This document shows, piece by piece, positions 26,692-35,188 of a stretch of DNA of 64,000 nt; within the stretch, counting starts at the first letter, position 1; each line of letters opens with the position of its first letter. A program made the position numbers and the translations under genes. This DNA comes from Bradyrhizobium sp. CB1717. GTDB lineage: Bacteria; Pseudomonadota; Alphaproteobacteria; Rhizobiales; Xanthobacteraceae. Location: contig NZ_CP121666.1 in NCBI RefSeq assembly GCF_029714325.1, positions 5,766,001-5,830,000 of the forward strand. The letters run 5' to 3'. The notes beneath the pieces were generated by a model that was not told where the DNA came from, did no database searches, and saw nothing but the letters and a program-made list of their open reading frames with translations.

Positions 26692-28251
26692 TTACGGCCT
26701 GATCGAAAAATTCTCCGGCGGGCCGGCCTTGCGCAGCGGCTCGGCGAGACGTGCGAATTCGCACAGCAGCGAGCGCGTCTTCCGGGGATCGATGATCTCC
26801 TCGACCCAGAATTTCTCGGCCGAGCGGAACGGCGAGCGCAGCTTGTTCAGCCGCTCCTCGATCTCCTTCAGTTTTGCGCCCTTGTCCTCGGCGGCATCGA
26901 TGTCGGCGCGGTAGGCCGCTTCAATGCCGCCCTCGAGCGGCAGCGAGCCCCAATAGGCCGACGGCCAGGCGTAGCGGATCGAGAAGCGGTCGGCCGGCTG
27001 ATGCACGACACCGGCGACGCCGAAGGCATTGCGCAGGATCACGGTGCACCAGGGCACCGTGGTCTGGTTGACCGCGGCCATGGCGCGGACGCCGTGACGG
27101 ATGGTGGCGGCCTTCTCGGCATCGAGGCCGATCATGAAGCCGGGGCAGTCCATGAGATAGACGACCGGCAGATGGAAGGTCTCGGCGAAGTCGACCCAGC
27201 GCACCACCTTCTGGCAGGCGTCCGCCGTCCAGGAGCCGCCATAATGAAAGCTGTCGCTGGCCAGCACCAGCACCGCCCGGCCCTCGAGCCGCGCGAGACC
27301 GACAATGATCGGCTTGCCGAAGTTCCTGGCGACCTCGAAGAACGAGCCCTTGTCCACGACGGACTCGATGATGGGCCGCATCTTGTAGACCTGCTTGCGG
27401 TTGCGCGGCACCGCATTCATCAGCGCATCGTCGCCGCGCTCGGGACTGTCCGCGCAGGGCAAGGTCGGCGGCAGTTCGTAAACCGACGACGGCAGGTATG
27501 AGAGGAAGCGCCGCGCGCAGGCAAAGGCCTCTTCTTCGGTGTCGACGGCATGATCGACCGCGCCGGCGCGGGTCTGGATCTCGGCGCCGCCGAGTTCCTC
27601 CTTCGAGAGATCCTGCCCGAGCGCCTTCACCACCGGCGGGCCCGCGACGAACATCGCGGACTTCCGCGTCATGATGGAATAGTGGCTGGCGGCAAGCCGC
27701 GCAGCGCCTAAGCCCGCAACCGAGCCGAGGCCGAGCGCGACCACGGGCACGCGCGACAAATTCTCCGTCGTGAAGCGGTACCAGCGCGTGCCGCCGATAC
27801 CTCCAGGCAAATTGGCCGCGCCCTTGGTCTCGATGGTCTTGACCGAGCCGCCGCCGCCGGAGCCTTCGATGATGCGGACGATGGGCAGGCGGAAGTCGTG
27901 CGCCATCTCCTCCGCCATCAGCGGCTTTGCCGAGATCGACGCATCCGCCGAGCCGCCGCGCACGGTGAAATCGTCACCGACCACGACGACGGTGCGGCCG
28001 TCGACGCGCGCGCGACCGAACACGCAGTTCGCCGGCGTCAATTTCTTCAGATCGCCGCTTGTATCGTACTCACCGATGCCGGACACGGCACCGATCTCGT
28101 GAAAGCTGCCCTTGTCGATCAGCTTGTCGATACGCTCCCGAACAGTCAGCCGGCCCTGGTCATGCTGTCGCTTGACCTTGTCAACGCCGCCCATCTTCCG
28201 CGCGAAGGCTTCGCGCCGGGCGAGCTCGTCGAGTTCCGGCTTCCAGTTCAT
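26692..28251 (-). CDS. Acyl-CoA carboxylase beta (carboxyltransferase) subunit
   Basis: A 519-residue biotin-dependent carboxyltransferase with N- and C-terminal crotonase-like halves. Acyl-CoA binding is seen in IIEGSGGGGSVKTIETKG and the biotin-side oxyanion motif in NAFGVAGVVHQPADR. Propionyl-, methylcrotonyl- and geranyl-CoA carboxylases share this layout; the lack of close PccB wording leaves the substrate open. The start codon lies inside the 3' end of the IclR gene. A mini biotin carrier is encoded divergently at 29250, but no biotin carboxylase gene is in the window, so that subunit must be shared or lie elsewhere. Confidence 0.88.
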   Translation of the reverse strand: MNWKPELDELARREAFARKMGGVDKVKRQHDQGRLTVRERIDKLIDKGSFHEIGAVSGIGEYDTSGDLKKLTPANCVFGRARVDGRTVVVVGDDFTVRGGSADASISAKPLMAEEMAHDFRLPIVRIIEGSGGGGSVKTIETKGAANLPGGIGGTRWYRFTTENLSRVPVVALGLGSVAGLGAARLAASHYSIMTRKSAMFVAGPPVVKALGQDLSKEELGGAEIQTRAGAVDHAVDTEEEAFACARRFLSYLPSSVYELPPTLPCADSPERGDDALMNAVPRNRKQVYKMRPIIESVVDKGSFFEVARNFGKPIIVGLARLEGRAVLVLASDSFHYGGSWTADACQKVVRWVDFAETFHLPVVYLMDCPGFMIGLDAEKAATIRHGVRAMAAVNQTTVPWCTVILRNAFGVAGVVHQPADRFSIRYAWPSAYWGSLPLEGGIEAAYRADIDAAEDKGAKLKEIEERLNKLRSPFRSAEKFWVEEIIDPRKTRSLLCEFARLAEPLRKAGPPENFSIRP

Positions 28252-29155
28252 TCACTCCCTCCGAGTTGATCGGCTTGTTATTGTTGTGCACGGCCATTGC
28301 GACCGGTTTGCGCGAGATGCGGTTGTTGAAGACGTCGCCTTCCGCGCCCTCCATCAGGCTGCCGAGCGAACGGCCGAGCGCGAGCATGAGCGGAGCGACC
28401 TCGTCATGCAGACGCTGCTCGTCATACATCGCCGAAAGAAGACCGATCGTGATGACGACGAAGGTCTGATATTGCGGCGACCAGATCGGCACCGCGAGGC
28501 CGTTGATATGCGGGCTCCACAGGCCGCAGGCCACGACATAGCCGCGCTCGCGCAGCGACTCCCGGTTGGCCTCGATGCGAGGCTTCAGGATCTTCGCAGC
28601 CTCGGGCGCTTCGCGCTCCATCTCCGCGATGAAGGCATCGCCGACTTCCGGCGCCAGCGCTGCGGTGTAGGCCGCGCCCGCCGCCGTCGAGGCCATCGAG
28701 ATGCGGCTGCCCGTACCCTCGTGCAGGCCGAGCGCAGAGGCCGAGCGCGCGAACTGGAGATAGACGAGATGGAAGCGATCGGGCACGACGAAGCCGACCG
28801 TGCCCGGCAGTTGCTCGGCGACTTCCTGAAGCCGCTGCCGGATCATGCTGCGCAGCTGCGCGCCCTTCATCATCGAGGCGCTCATCGCCACCGCGCTCGG
28901 GCCGATGCGATATTTCTGATCGCGCGGCAGATAGACGAGCTGGCCCATGCGCGTCAGCGTGTGCGTGAGCCGCGACACCGTAGAGCGCGGCAGGCCGCAG
29001 CGATTTGAAATCTCGAGATTGCCGAGCCGCGCCTCGTGGCCCTCGAAGCATCGCAACACATCGAACGCGCGCGACACCACCTGGATGACATCACCCTCAC
29101 CGGCTTCGCCAGCGAGCGCACCTTGCCTACTCAACCGCTCCGAACGTCGTCCCAT
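28181..29155 (-). CDS. IclR-family transcriptional regulator
   Basis: A 324-residue regulator. The N-terminal winged HTH reads RLGNLEISNRCGLPRSTVSRLTHTL (split: LGNLEISNRCGLPRSTV is the HTH), and the effector domain has the IclR pattern GTVGFVVPDRFHLVYLQ to VPIWSPQYQTFVVITIG. Usual IclR proteins are 250-280 residues; this one has about 40 extra residues at the C terminus, and its last 71 bases overlap the carboxyltransferase start in another frame. It probably regulates the carboxylase and the divergent biotin carrier through the palindromes at 29171-29194. Confidence 0.87.
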   Translation of the reverse strand: MGRRSERLSRQGALAGEAGEGDVIQVVSRAFDVLRCFEGHEARLGNLEISNRCGLPRSTVSRLTHTLTRMGQLVYLPRDQKYRIGPSAVAMSASMMKGAQLRSMIRQRLQEVAEQLPGTVGFVVPDRFHLVYLQFARSASALGLHEGTGSRISMASTAAGAAYTAALAPEVGDAFIAEMEREAPEAAKILKPRIEANRESLRERGYVVACGLWSPHINGLAVPIWSPQYQTFVVITIGLLSAMYDEQRLHDEVAPLMLALGRSLGSLMEGAEGDVFNNRISRKPVAMAVHNNNKPINSEGVNELEAGTRRARPARSLRAEDGRR

Positions 29156-29170
29156 GATCCCTACCGTTTG

Positions 29171-29194
29171 TTCCGCTCTGCGGAATTAAATTCC
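29171..29194. promoter_or_regulatory. Two overlapping palindromes, likely IclR operator
   Basis: TTCCGC-TCT-GCGGAA (29171-29185) is a perfect inverted repeat and overlaps a second one, GGAATT-A-AATTCC (29182-29194). Both end in GGAA/TTCC half-sites, the kind IclR proteins contact. They begin 16 bases upstream of the IclR start and lie about 56 bases before the divergent biotin-carrier start, so one site could control both genes. Confidence 0.55.
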
Positions 29195-29249
29195 ACTTGC
29201 AGACGACGCTACCTCAGGCATTTTGCGACGACAACAAAAAGGCGATGGC

Positions 29250-29471
29250 ATGCCAGAAATAAAGATCGTCACCGAAGTCGCGGGGCGCATCTGCGCAACT
29301 CCCGTGCAAGTTGGAGGAACCGTTGCGGATGGTGACGACGTTGTGGTCGTCGAAGCGATGAAGATGGAGATCCCGGTGCCCTCGCCCGCCAGCGGAACGA
29401 TCACATCGCTTCTGGTGAAGCTCGACGATCTCGTCGCCGAGGGACAGGCGATCGCGACCGTCGCGAACTGA
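29250..29471 (+). CDS. Mini biotin carboxyl carrier protein
   Basis: A 73-residue biotinyl domain on its own. The biotinylation motif EAMKM is complete, with Lys38 as the modified residue, flanked by the beta-hairpin glycines of the fold. Free-standing carriers of this size occur with acyl-CoA carboxylases whose other subunits are separate chains. It is divergent from IclR and the carboxyltransferase, and followed by the TRAP transporter after 168 bases. ATG 29250 is preferred because it gives the domain start and has AAAGGCGA upstream. Confidence 0.88.
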   Translation: MPEIKIVTEVAGRICATPVQVGGTVADGDDVVVVEAMKMEIPVPSPASGTITSLLVKLDDLVAEGQAIATVAN

Positions 29472-29566
29472 CTGCGTTATCCCAGGTTTCCGCGACAATC
29501 TGTCAGTCGTATTCCTACATGCGCGGTACGGCGTTGCTATCGTCCGATACGGATGACATGATCCGA

Positions 29567-29593
29567 TTCAAACAAAATCTTGTTTCAAACAAA
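29567..29593 (+). promoter_or_regulatory. AAACAA/TTGTTT repeat cluster before the TRAP operon
   Basis: AAACAA-AATC-TTGTTT (29570-29585) is a perfect inverted repeat, and TTCAAACAAA occurs twice in direct orientation (29567 and 29584, 17 bases apart). The block is AT-rich in a GC-rich context and lies about 50-70 bases before the transporter start codon, so it may be an operator or a leader RNA element. Confidence 0.4.
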
Positions 29594-29639
29594 GAAAGAA
29601 AATCCTCGCGGCAAAGCGCGGATCCTTGGAGGGAAAAAC

Positions 29640-30806
29640 ATGTTTCGTGGGCTGCTCATGCTCGCGCCTGCCTTGGTGGCGGGCATTTCTTTTGCGTCTA
29701 CACGCTATGCATTCGCCGAAGATATCAAGCTGCCGGCGACATTGACGTTCACTGCCTATGACACCGGCACCGCCGGCTTCAATATCGCGGTCGGCGTCGG
29801 CAAGATGATGAAGGACAAGTACAGCACCGACGTGCGTGTGCTGCCGGCCGGCAACGACGTCGCCCGCCTCGCGCCGCTACGCGCCAAGCGCGCGGCCTCC
29901 GCGGCGATGGGATCGGGCACCTATTTCGCGCAGGAAGGCGTGTTCGAGTTCGGCTCCAAGGAATGGGGACCGCAGCCGCTCCAGATCATGCTCTCGACGG
30001 TCGATTGCAATTGCGGTTCGCTTGGCGTCGCTGCCGACACCGGCGTGAAAGAACTGAAAGACCTGAAAGGCAAGCGCGTCGGCTTCGTGGTCGGCTCGCC
30101 CGCGCTGAACCAGAACTCGCTCGCGGTGCTCGCCTTCGCCGGCTTGACGCAGAAGGACGTCAAGGCGGTCGAGTTCGCAAGCTACGGCGCGATGTGGAAA
30201 GGGCTGATCAACAACGACGTCGATGCCGCCTTCGGCACCACCATCACCGGCCCCGCCAAGGAAGCCGAGACCTCGCCGCGCGGCCTGATCTGGCCGCCGC
30301 TGCCCGCCAAGGACAAGGAGGGCTGGGCGCGGATGCAGAAGGTCGGCTCGTTCTTCTTTCCGCAGGTCGCGACCTGCGGCGCCGGCATCTCGCCGGAGAA
30401 GCCGGTCGAGCTCGGCAACTACCCCTACCCGATCTTCGTCGCCTATGCCTCGCAACCGGCCGACCAGGTCTACGCCATCACCAAGGCGATGATCGTCAAT
30501 TACGACGCCTACAAGGACTCCGCGCCCGGCGCCGGCGGCCTTGCCGCCGATCGCCAGACCAAGAACTGGGTGGTGCCGGTGCATCCCGGCGCCGTGAAGG
30601 CGCTGAAGGAAGCCGGGCAATGGAGCGACGCGCAGGACGCCCACAACAACAAGCTGATCAAGCGTCAGGAAGTGCTCGCCGCGGCCTGGACCGAATACGG
30701 CAAGTCCAATCCGCCGTCGGATGAGAAGGCTTTCTTGGACGGCTGGATGAAGGCCCGCGCCGCGGCGCTGGCCAAGGCCGACATGCCGAACGGGTTCGAG
30801 GAATAG
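29640..30806 (+). CDS. TAXI-family TRAP transporter solute-binding protein
   Basis: A 388-residue periplasmic binding protein. The signal peptide ends near residue 26 (TRYAFA before EDIKL). The mature part has the TAXI pattern: TAYDTGTAGFNIAVGVGKMM, VLPAGNDVARLAPLRAKRAASAAMGSGTY, GKRVGFVVGSPALN, then DAAFGTTITGPA (each family block shown in part). TAXI proteins bind glutamate/glutamine or organic acids and hand them to a TRAP permease. The start has a strong GGAGGG. The permease follows after 37 bases and a glutaminase fusion after that. Confidence 0.9.
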   Translation: MFRGLLMLAPALVAGISFASTRYAFAEDIKLPATLTFTAYDTGTAGFNIAVGVGKMMKDKYSTDVRVLPAGNDVARLAPLRAKRAASAAMGSGTYFAQEGVFEFGSKEWGPQPLQIMLSTVDCNCGSLGVAADTGVKELKDLKGKRVGFVVGSPALNQNSLAVLAFAGLTQKDVKAVEFASYGAMWKGLINNDVDAAFGTTITGPAKEAETSPRGLIWPPLPAKDKEGWARMQKVGSFFFPQVATCGAGISPEKPVELGNYPYPIFVAYASQPADQVYAITKAMIVNYDAYKDSAPGAGGLAADRQTKNWVVPVHPGAVKALKEAGQWSDAQDAHNNKLIKRQEVLAAAWTEYGKSNPPSDEKAFLDGWMKARAAALAKADMPNGFEE

Positions 30807-30843
30807 TCCACCAGCTGTTACCAGCCCACGCGCGGGGTCGATA

Positions 30844-32919
30844 ATGTCTTCTGCTTCCACCTCCACCGGCCCGAAGGACGAGGCCAAGCGGATCGTGTTC
30901 GACGATCCGCACGGCGCGGCCGGCAACATGCAGGAGGCGGAGGTGACGCGCGTGCGCGCGTTGCGCGGCTCGTGGCGCTGGACGCTGATCGCTGCGACCG
31001 CAGCGACCATCCTGCTCTGCATCAACCAGCAATTCTCGCTGCGCTTCTTCGTCGGCTACACCCAGCTCAACACGGAGTATTTCTATCTCCTGATCGCGTT
31101 GATGCTGCCGTTCACGTTCCTGATCTTTCCGGGCACGGAGCGCGCGCCGCTCGACCGCATTCCCTGGTATGACCTCGTCTTCTTCGTCGTGACATTCGCG
31201 GCGGCATTGCTGCTGATGTCGAACGTGCGCAAGGCGGCGGAGGCCGGCTGGGAATTCGGCGGCGCGCCCAACACCGTGATTGCGGCAGGCCTCGTGATGT
31301 GGGTGATGCTGATGGAGGCGCTGCGCCGCACCGGCGGCTGGAGCCTGCTGCTGAGCGTGCTCCCCTTCACCGTCTACCCGCTGTTCGCCGAAACCGGCTG
31401 GCTCGGGCCGTTCCGCGGCACCCAGTCGACGCTGGAACAGGCGACCGCCTATCACGTGCTCTCGGGCGAGAGCCTGCTCGGCATTCCCATCCAGGCCTTC
31501 GCCGACACCGTGATCGGCTTCCTGGTGTTCGGCACCGCGCTGATGATGACGGGCGCCGGAAAATTCTTCATCAACCTCGCCTTCGCGCTGTGCGGCACCT
31601 TCCGCGGCGGCGCGGCCAAAGTCTGCATCTTCGCCAGCGGGCTGCTCGGCATGATGTCGGGCTCGATCATCTCCAACGTGCTGACCGCCGGCACCATGAC
31701 CATTCCGGTCATGAAGAAGAGCGGCTTCCGCGCCTCCTATGCCGGCGCGATCGAGGCCTGCGCCTCGACCGGCGCGGTGCTGGCGCCGCCGGTGATGGGC
31801 GCGACCGCCTTCGTCATCGCGCAGTTCCTCAATGTCAGCTACGCCGACGTCGCGGTTGCCGCGATCATTCCAGCCGCGCTCTATTATGTCGGCCTGTTCA
31901 TGCAGGTCGATGCCTATGCTGCGCGCCACAAGCTGATGGGCATTCCGCGCTCCGAACTGCCGCGCATCATGGATACGATCAAGGACGGCTGGTACTACGT
32001 CTTTGTCATCGCGCTTCTGATCGTGATGCTGCTCTACTTCAAGCGCGAGAGCCATGCACCGTTCTACGCCACAGCGCTGCTGCTGGTGCTCAACCAGCTC
32101 TTCTCCAAGGACACGCGCTGGACGCTGGGCACAATCGGCAAGTTCCTGGAGGTCAACGGGCGCACCTTCGTCGAGCTGGTCGGCATCCTCGCCGGCTGCG
32201 GCCTGCTGATCGGCGCGTTCTCGATGACCGGCGTTGTCTCGAGTCTCGCCAACGACCTCCTGCACATCGCCGGCGACAATCCGTTCCTGCTGCTCGGCAT
32301 GTGCGCGCTCACCAGTCTCATTCTCGGCCTCGGGCTGACGACGACGGCCTGCTACATCTTCCTCGCCATTCTGGTCGCGCCCGCGCTGGAGAAGCTCGGG
32401 CTCAACCGCATGGCCGTGCACATGTTCATCTTCTACTGGGGCATGCTGTCGTCGATCACTCCGCCGGTCGCGATCGCCTCCTTCGCGGCGGCCGGCATCG
32501 CCGGTTCGCCGGCGATGAAGACGGGATGGGAATCGATGTGGGTCGGCAGCATCATCTATTTCATCCCGTTCTTCTTCGTGCTCAATCCGGCGCTGGTGCT
32601 GCAGGGATCGAGCCCTTATCTCGCCGGCCTCGGCCTGATGGGGCTCGCTGCGTTCGGCACGCTGTTCATCTGCGGCGGCATCCAGGGCTACCAGCCTTTC
32701 GTCGGGGACTTGCGCGGCACCGGCGCGCTGGAATGGCCGATCCGCGTGCTGCTGGTGATCGGCGGCTTCGTGGTGGCCACCCCGGGCGGCGGGATCATGC
32801 CGTTGTCGCAGATGCAGGTGACGCTGCTTGGCCTTGCCATCCTCGCGCCCACGGTCTTGATCGCCCTGCTGCTGGTCCGGCGGCAGGCCATGGTGCCTGA
32901 CGGGTTGCGTGCGCCCTGA
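30844..32919 (+). CDS. TRAP transporter permease, fused DctQ/DctM type
   Basis: A 691-residue integral membrane protein of the 4TM/12TM fusion type that works with TAXI binding proteins. After a ~45-residue cytoplasmic N terminus come small-subunit helices, then the large DctM part with conserved segments such as FASGLLGMMSGSIISNVLTAGTMTIP (seen around 275-300) and ITPPVAIASFAAAGIAG (~540). It imports its substrate driven by an ion gradient. Co-transcribed with the binding protein upstream and the glutaminase fusion 21 bases downstream. Confidence 0.93.
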   Translation: MSSASTSTGPKDEAKRIVFDDPHGAAGNMQEAEVTRVRALRGSWRWTLIAATAATILLCINQQFSLRFFVGYTQLNTEYFYLLIALMLPFTFLIFPGTERAPLDRIPWYDLVFFVVTFAAALLLMSNVRKAAEAGWEFGGAPNTVIAAGLVMWVMLMEALRRTGGWSLLLSVLPFTVYPLFAETGWLGPFRGTQSTLEQATAYHVLSGESLLGIPIQAFADTVIGFLVFGTALMMTGAGKFFINLAFALCGTFRGGAAKVCIFASGLLGMMSGSIISNVLTAGTMTIPVMKKSGFRASYAGAIEACASTGAVLAPPVMGATAFVIAQFLNVSYADVAVAAIIPAALYYVGLFMQVDAYAARHKLMGIPRSELPRIMDTIKDGWYYVFVIALLIVMLLYFKRESHAPFYATALLLVLNQLFSKDTRWTLGTIGKFLEVNGRTFVELVGILAGCGLLIGAFSMTGVVSSLANDLLHIAGDNPFLLLGMCALTSLILGLGLTTTACYIFLAILVAPALEKLGLNRMAVHMFIFYWGMLSSITPPVAIASFAAAGIAGSPAMKTGWESMWVGSIIYFIPFFFVLNPALVLQGSSPYLAGLGLMGLAAFGTLFICGGIQGYQPFVGDLRGTGALEWPIRVLLVIGGFVVATPGGGIMPLSQMQVTLLGLAILAPTVLIALLLVRRQAMVPDGLRAP

Positions 32920-32940
32920 TTGCGTTGCACAAGAGAGGCG

Positions 32941-34788
32941 ATGAAACCGCAATCGCCTCTCGCCACCGCCTGGACGCGTTCGAAACCGCCTTTGCTGCGG
33001 TTTCTGGACAATTGTCTCAGCGAATTCTCGGCCGAAACGTCAGGCCATGTGGCCGATTACATTCCCGAACTCGGCAAGGCTGACCCTGCCTATTTCGGCA
33101 TCAGCCTCGCCACACTGGATGGTCATGTCTATGAAGTCGGCGACAGCCGGGTGCCCTTCACCATCCAGTCGATGTCAAAGCCGTTCGTGTTCGCGCTGGC
33201 ACTGGACCTGCTGGGCGCGAGCAAGGTCGAGAGCGCAATCGGCGTCGAGCCGTCGGGCGATCCCTTCAACTCGATCCGGCTCAATTCCGACAACCATCCG
33301 TTCAACCCGATGGTCAATGCCGGCGCGATCGCCTGCACCGGCCTGATCTACGACAGCAAGGGCACGGAGGCCTTCGAGCAGATCCGGCTCGCCCTCAGCC
33401 GTTTTGCCGGCCGCGATCTCGCCGTGGATGAAGCGGTCTACAACTCGGAGAGCCAGACCGGCGACCGCAACCGCGCCATCGGCTATCTGCTCAAGACCAA
33501 CGCCGTGATCTCCGACAACGTCGCCGCCGTGCTCGACGTCTATTTCCGGCAATGCGCGGTGCTGGTCACCGCGCGCGACATCGCGGTGATGGCGGCAACC
33601 CTCGCCAATCGCGGCGTCAATCCGGTGACCGGCGAGCAGGTGATGACGCCGTACGCGATCTCGCGCACGCTGTCGGTGATGACGTCGTCGGGCATGTACG
33701 ACTATGCCGGCGAATGGATCTACCGGATCGGCATCCCCGCCAAGAGCGGCGTCGGCGGCGGCATTCTGGCCTCGCTCCCTGCCCGCCTCGGCCTCGGCAG
33801 CTATTCGCCGAAGCTCGACAAGCACGGCAACAGCGTGCGCGGCATCAAGGTCTGCGAGGCGCTGTCCTCGCACTACGATCTGCACATGCTCAATCGCAGC
33901 GACGACGCGCGCAACGCGGTTATTGCTGACTACGACATCGGCAAGAGCCCGTCCCGACGCGTGCGCCGGCCCCAGGAGCGCGAGATCCTCGCGGCGCACG
34001 AGCAGGAGGTGCGGATCATCGAGCTGGTCGGCACGCTGTCGCTGTCGGCGGTCGACTATGTCTCGCGCCGGCTTGCGGGGCGGCCGCGGCCGCAATTCGT
34101 GATCTTCGACCTCCACCGCGTGACCTCGACCACGCGCGCCGGCGCACGGCTCGTCGCCGAAGCATTCGAGGATCTGGCGGCGCTGAATGTGACGGTCGTG
34201 CTATCCGGCGTCAGGCGTGCCTCCAAGGAGTGGAACAGCTTGCGGGAATGGACGGCGGAGCTGAAGAACGTGCGCGACTTCTACCTGCTCGACACCGCGA
34301 TCGAATGGGCCGAAGACCAGATCGTGTACCGCTATGGCGGCTCGATCGACTTTCATGAGACCACCGAGCTGGCCGAACAGCCGCTGCTCGAGGGCCTCAG
34401 CACGGAAGAGCTGGCCGAGCTCGGCGCAATCTGCACCGTCAGGACCTATCAGTCCGGCGCAAAAATCCTCACCACCGGCGATCCCGCCGACGCTCTGTTC
34501 TTCCTGCGCAGCGGCGCTGTGCATGTCACGCTGCCCGACGGCGTCAGGTTGGCAACGCTCACCGCCGGCATGGCGTTCGGCGAGATGGCGCTGATCGAAA
34601 CCACCCGCTCGGCGGACGTCTTCGCCGACATGGCGGCGACGGCGTTCGAAGTGCCGCTGAAGGACTTTGAGCGTTTCCGCGAGCAGCACCCACGCGCCAG
34701 CGAGTGCATCATGCGCAACCTCGCGCGGCTGCTGGCCGACCGCCTGATCGTCGCCAATGCCAAGGTGGATATTCTGACGTCGACGTAG
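32941..34788 (+). CDS. glsA: Glutaminase fused to STAS and cyclic-nucleotide-binding domains
   Basis: A 615-residue three-part protein. Residues ~15-320 are a serine-dependent glutaminase (L-glutamine to glutamate plus ammonia) with the beta-lactamase-like SxxK at QSMSK (Ser77, Lys80), PFNPMVNAGAIA and a C-terminal AKSGVGGGI loop. Residues ~350-455 look like a STAS domain (VRIIELVGTLSLSAVDYV, then FVIFDLHRVT). Residues ~480-610 form a cyclic-nucleotide-binding domain with FGEMALIETTRSADV, retaining the Glu and Arg that hold the phosphate-ribose. Third gene of the TAXI-TRAP operon, suggesting it acts on the imported substrate. ATG 32941 has GAGAGG upstream. Confidence 0.9.
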   Translation: MKPQSPLATAWTRSKPPLLRFLDNCLSEFSAETSGHVADYIPELGKADPAYFGISLATLDGHVYEVGDSRVPFTIQSMSKPFVFALALDLLGASKVESAIGVEPSGDPFNSIRLNSDNHPFNPMVNAGAIACTGLIYDSKGTEAFEQIRLALSRFAGRDLAVDEAVYNSESQTGDRNRAIGYLLKTNAVISDNVAAVLDVYFRQCAVLVTARDIAVMAATLANRGVNPVTGEQVMTPYAISRTLSVMTSSGMYDYAGEWIYRIGIPAKSGVGGGILASLPARLGLGSYSPKLDKHGNSVRGIKVCEALSSHYDLHMLNRSDDARNAVIADYDIGKSPSRRVRRPQEREILAAHEQEVRIIELVGTLSLSAVDYVSRRLAGRPRPQFVIFDLHRVTSTTRAGARLVAEAFEDLAALNVTVVLSGVRRASKEWNSLREWTAELKNVRDFYLLDTAIEWAEDQIVYRYGGSIDFHETTELAEQPLLEGLSTEELAELGAICTVRTYQSGAKILTTGDPADALFFLRSGAVHVTLPDGVRLATLTAGMAFGEMALIETTRSADVFADMAATAFEVPLKDFERFREQHPRASECIMRNLARLLADRLIVANAKVDILTST

Positions 34789-34807
34789 TGAGCTGAGCGA
34801 GGCTCTT

Positions 34808-34832
34808 CACCTCTCCCCGTCGGGGAGAGGTG
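34808..34832 (+). terminator. Perfect 11-bp hairpin after the TRAP-glutaminase operon
   Basis: CACCTCTCCCC-GTC-GGGGAGAGGTG is a perfect inverted repeat 20 bases after the glutaminase stop and 28 bases before the end of the convergent MazG gene. No U-tract follows on either strand. It could end both transcripts or be a short member of the CTCTCCCC repeat family seen at 4570. Confidence 0.5.
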
Positions 34833-34859
34833 ATCCGGGTCTCCGGCTCACAGCTTGCT

Positions 34860-35162
34860 TCAACGACTCGCGGCTTCGCTCAGCCGCCGCTTGATTTTCT
34901 TCGCGCTCGCTTCGAGCAGCTCGGACGGCTTCTGGCCGGTCGCCGCGCAGAGGCAGGCCCAGTAGTAGATGACGTCGCCGAGCTCGTCGACGAGACCGGC
35001 CTGGTCGAGCCAGTTGTCGCGCAGCAGCTTCTTGATGTGGTCGGCGACCTCGCCGGATTCGCCGGCAAGGCCGAGGCCGAGATAGGACAGCCGCTCGTTG
35101 GACGGATGCTCGTCGACTTTCGCAACGCTCGCGGCCCAGGCCGCATATTCATCGATCGTCAT
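34860..35162 (-). CDS. MazG-like nucleotide pyrophosphohydrolase
   Basis: A 100-residue all-alpha NTP pyrophosphohydrolase. The metal-binding pattern is visible as GESGEVADHIKK (ExxE) and DELGDVIYYWACLC (ExxD). Such single-domain MazG proteins hydrolyse nucleoside triphosphates to monophosphates and clear damaged or unwanted nucleotides. GAGGG lies 6 bases before the ATG at 35162, which I prefer to the in-frame ATG at 35168 that abuts it. It is 26 bases downstream of the carboxymuconolactone-decarboxylase-like gene and may be co-transcribed with it. Confidence 0.85.
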   Translation of the reverse strand: MTIDEYAAWAASVAKVDEHPSNERLSYLGLGLAGESGEVADHIKKLLRDNWLDQAGLVDELGDVIYYWACLCAATGQKPSELLEASAKKIKRRLSEAASR

Positions 35163-35188
35163 GAGCATCCCTCGCTGCGGATTTCGGA

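Noticed and set aside
30658..32952. Minus-strand frame of about 760 codons opposite the TRAP permease
   Set aside because: Composition is Gln/His/Arg/Glu-rich and mirrors codons of the hydrophobic permease; no start signal or family motif.
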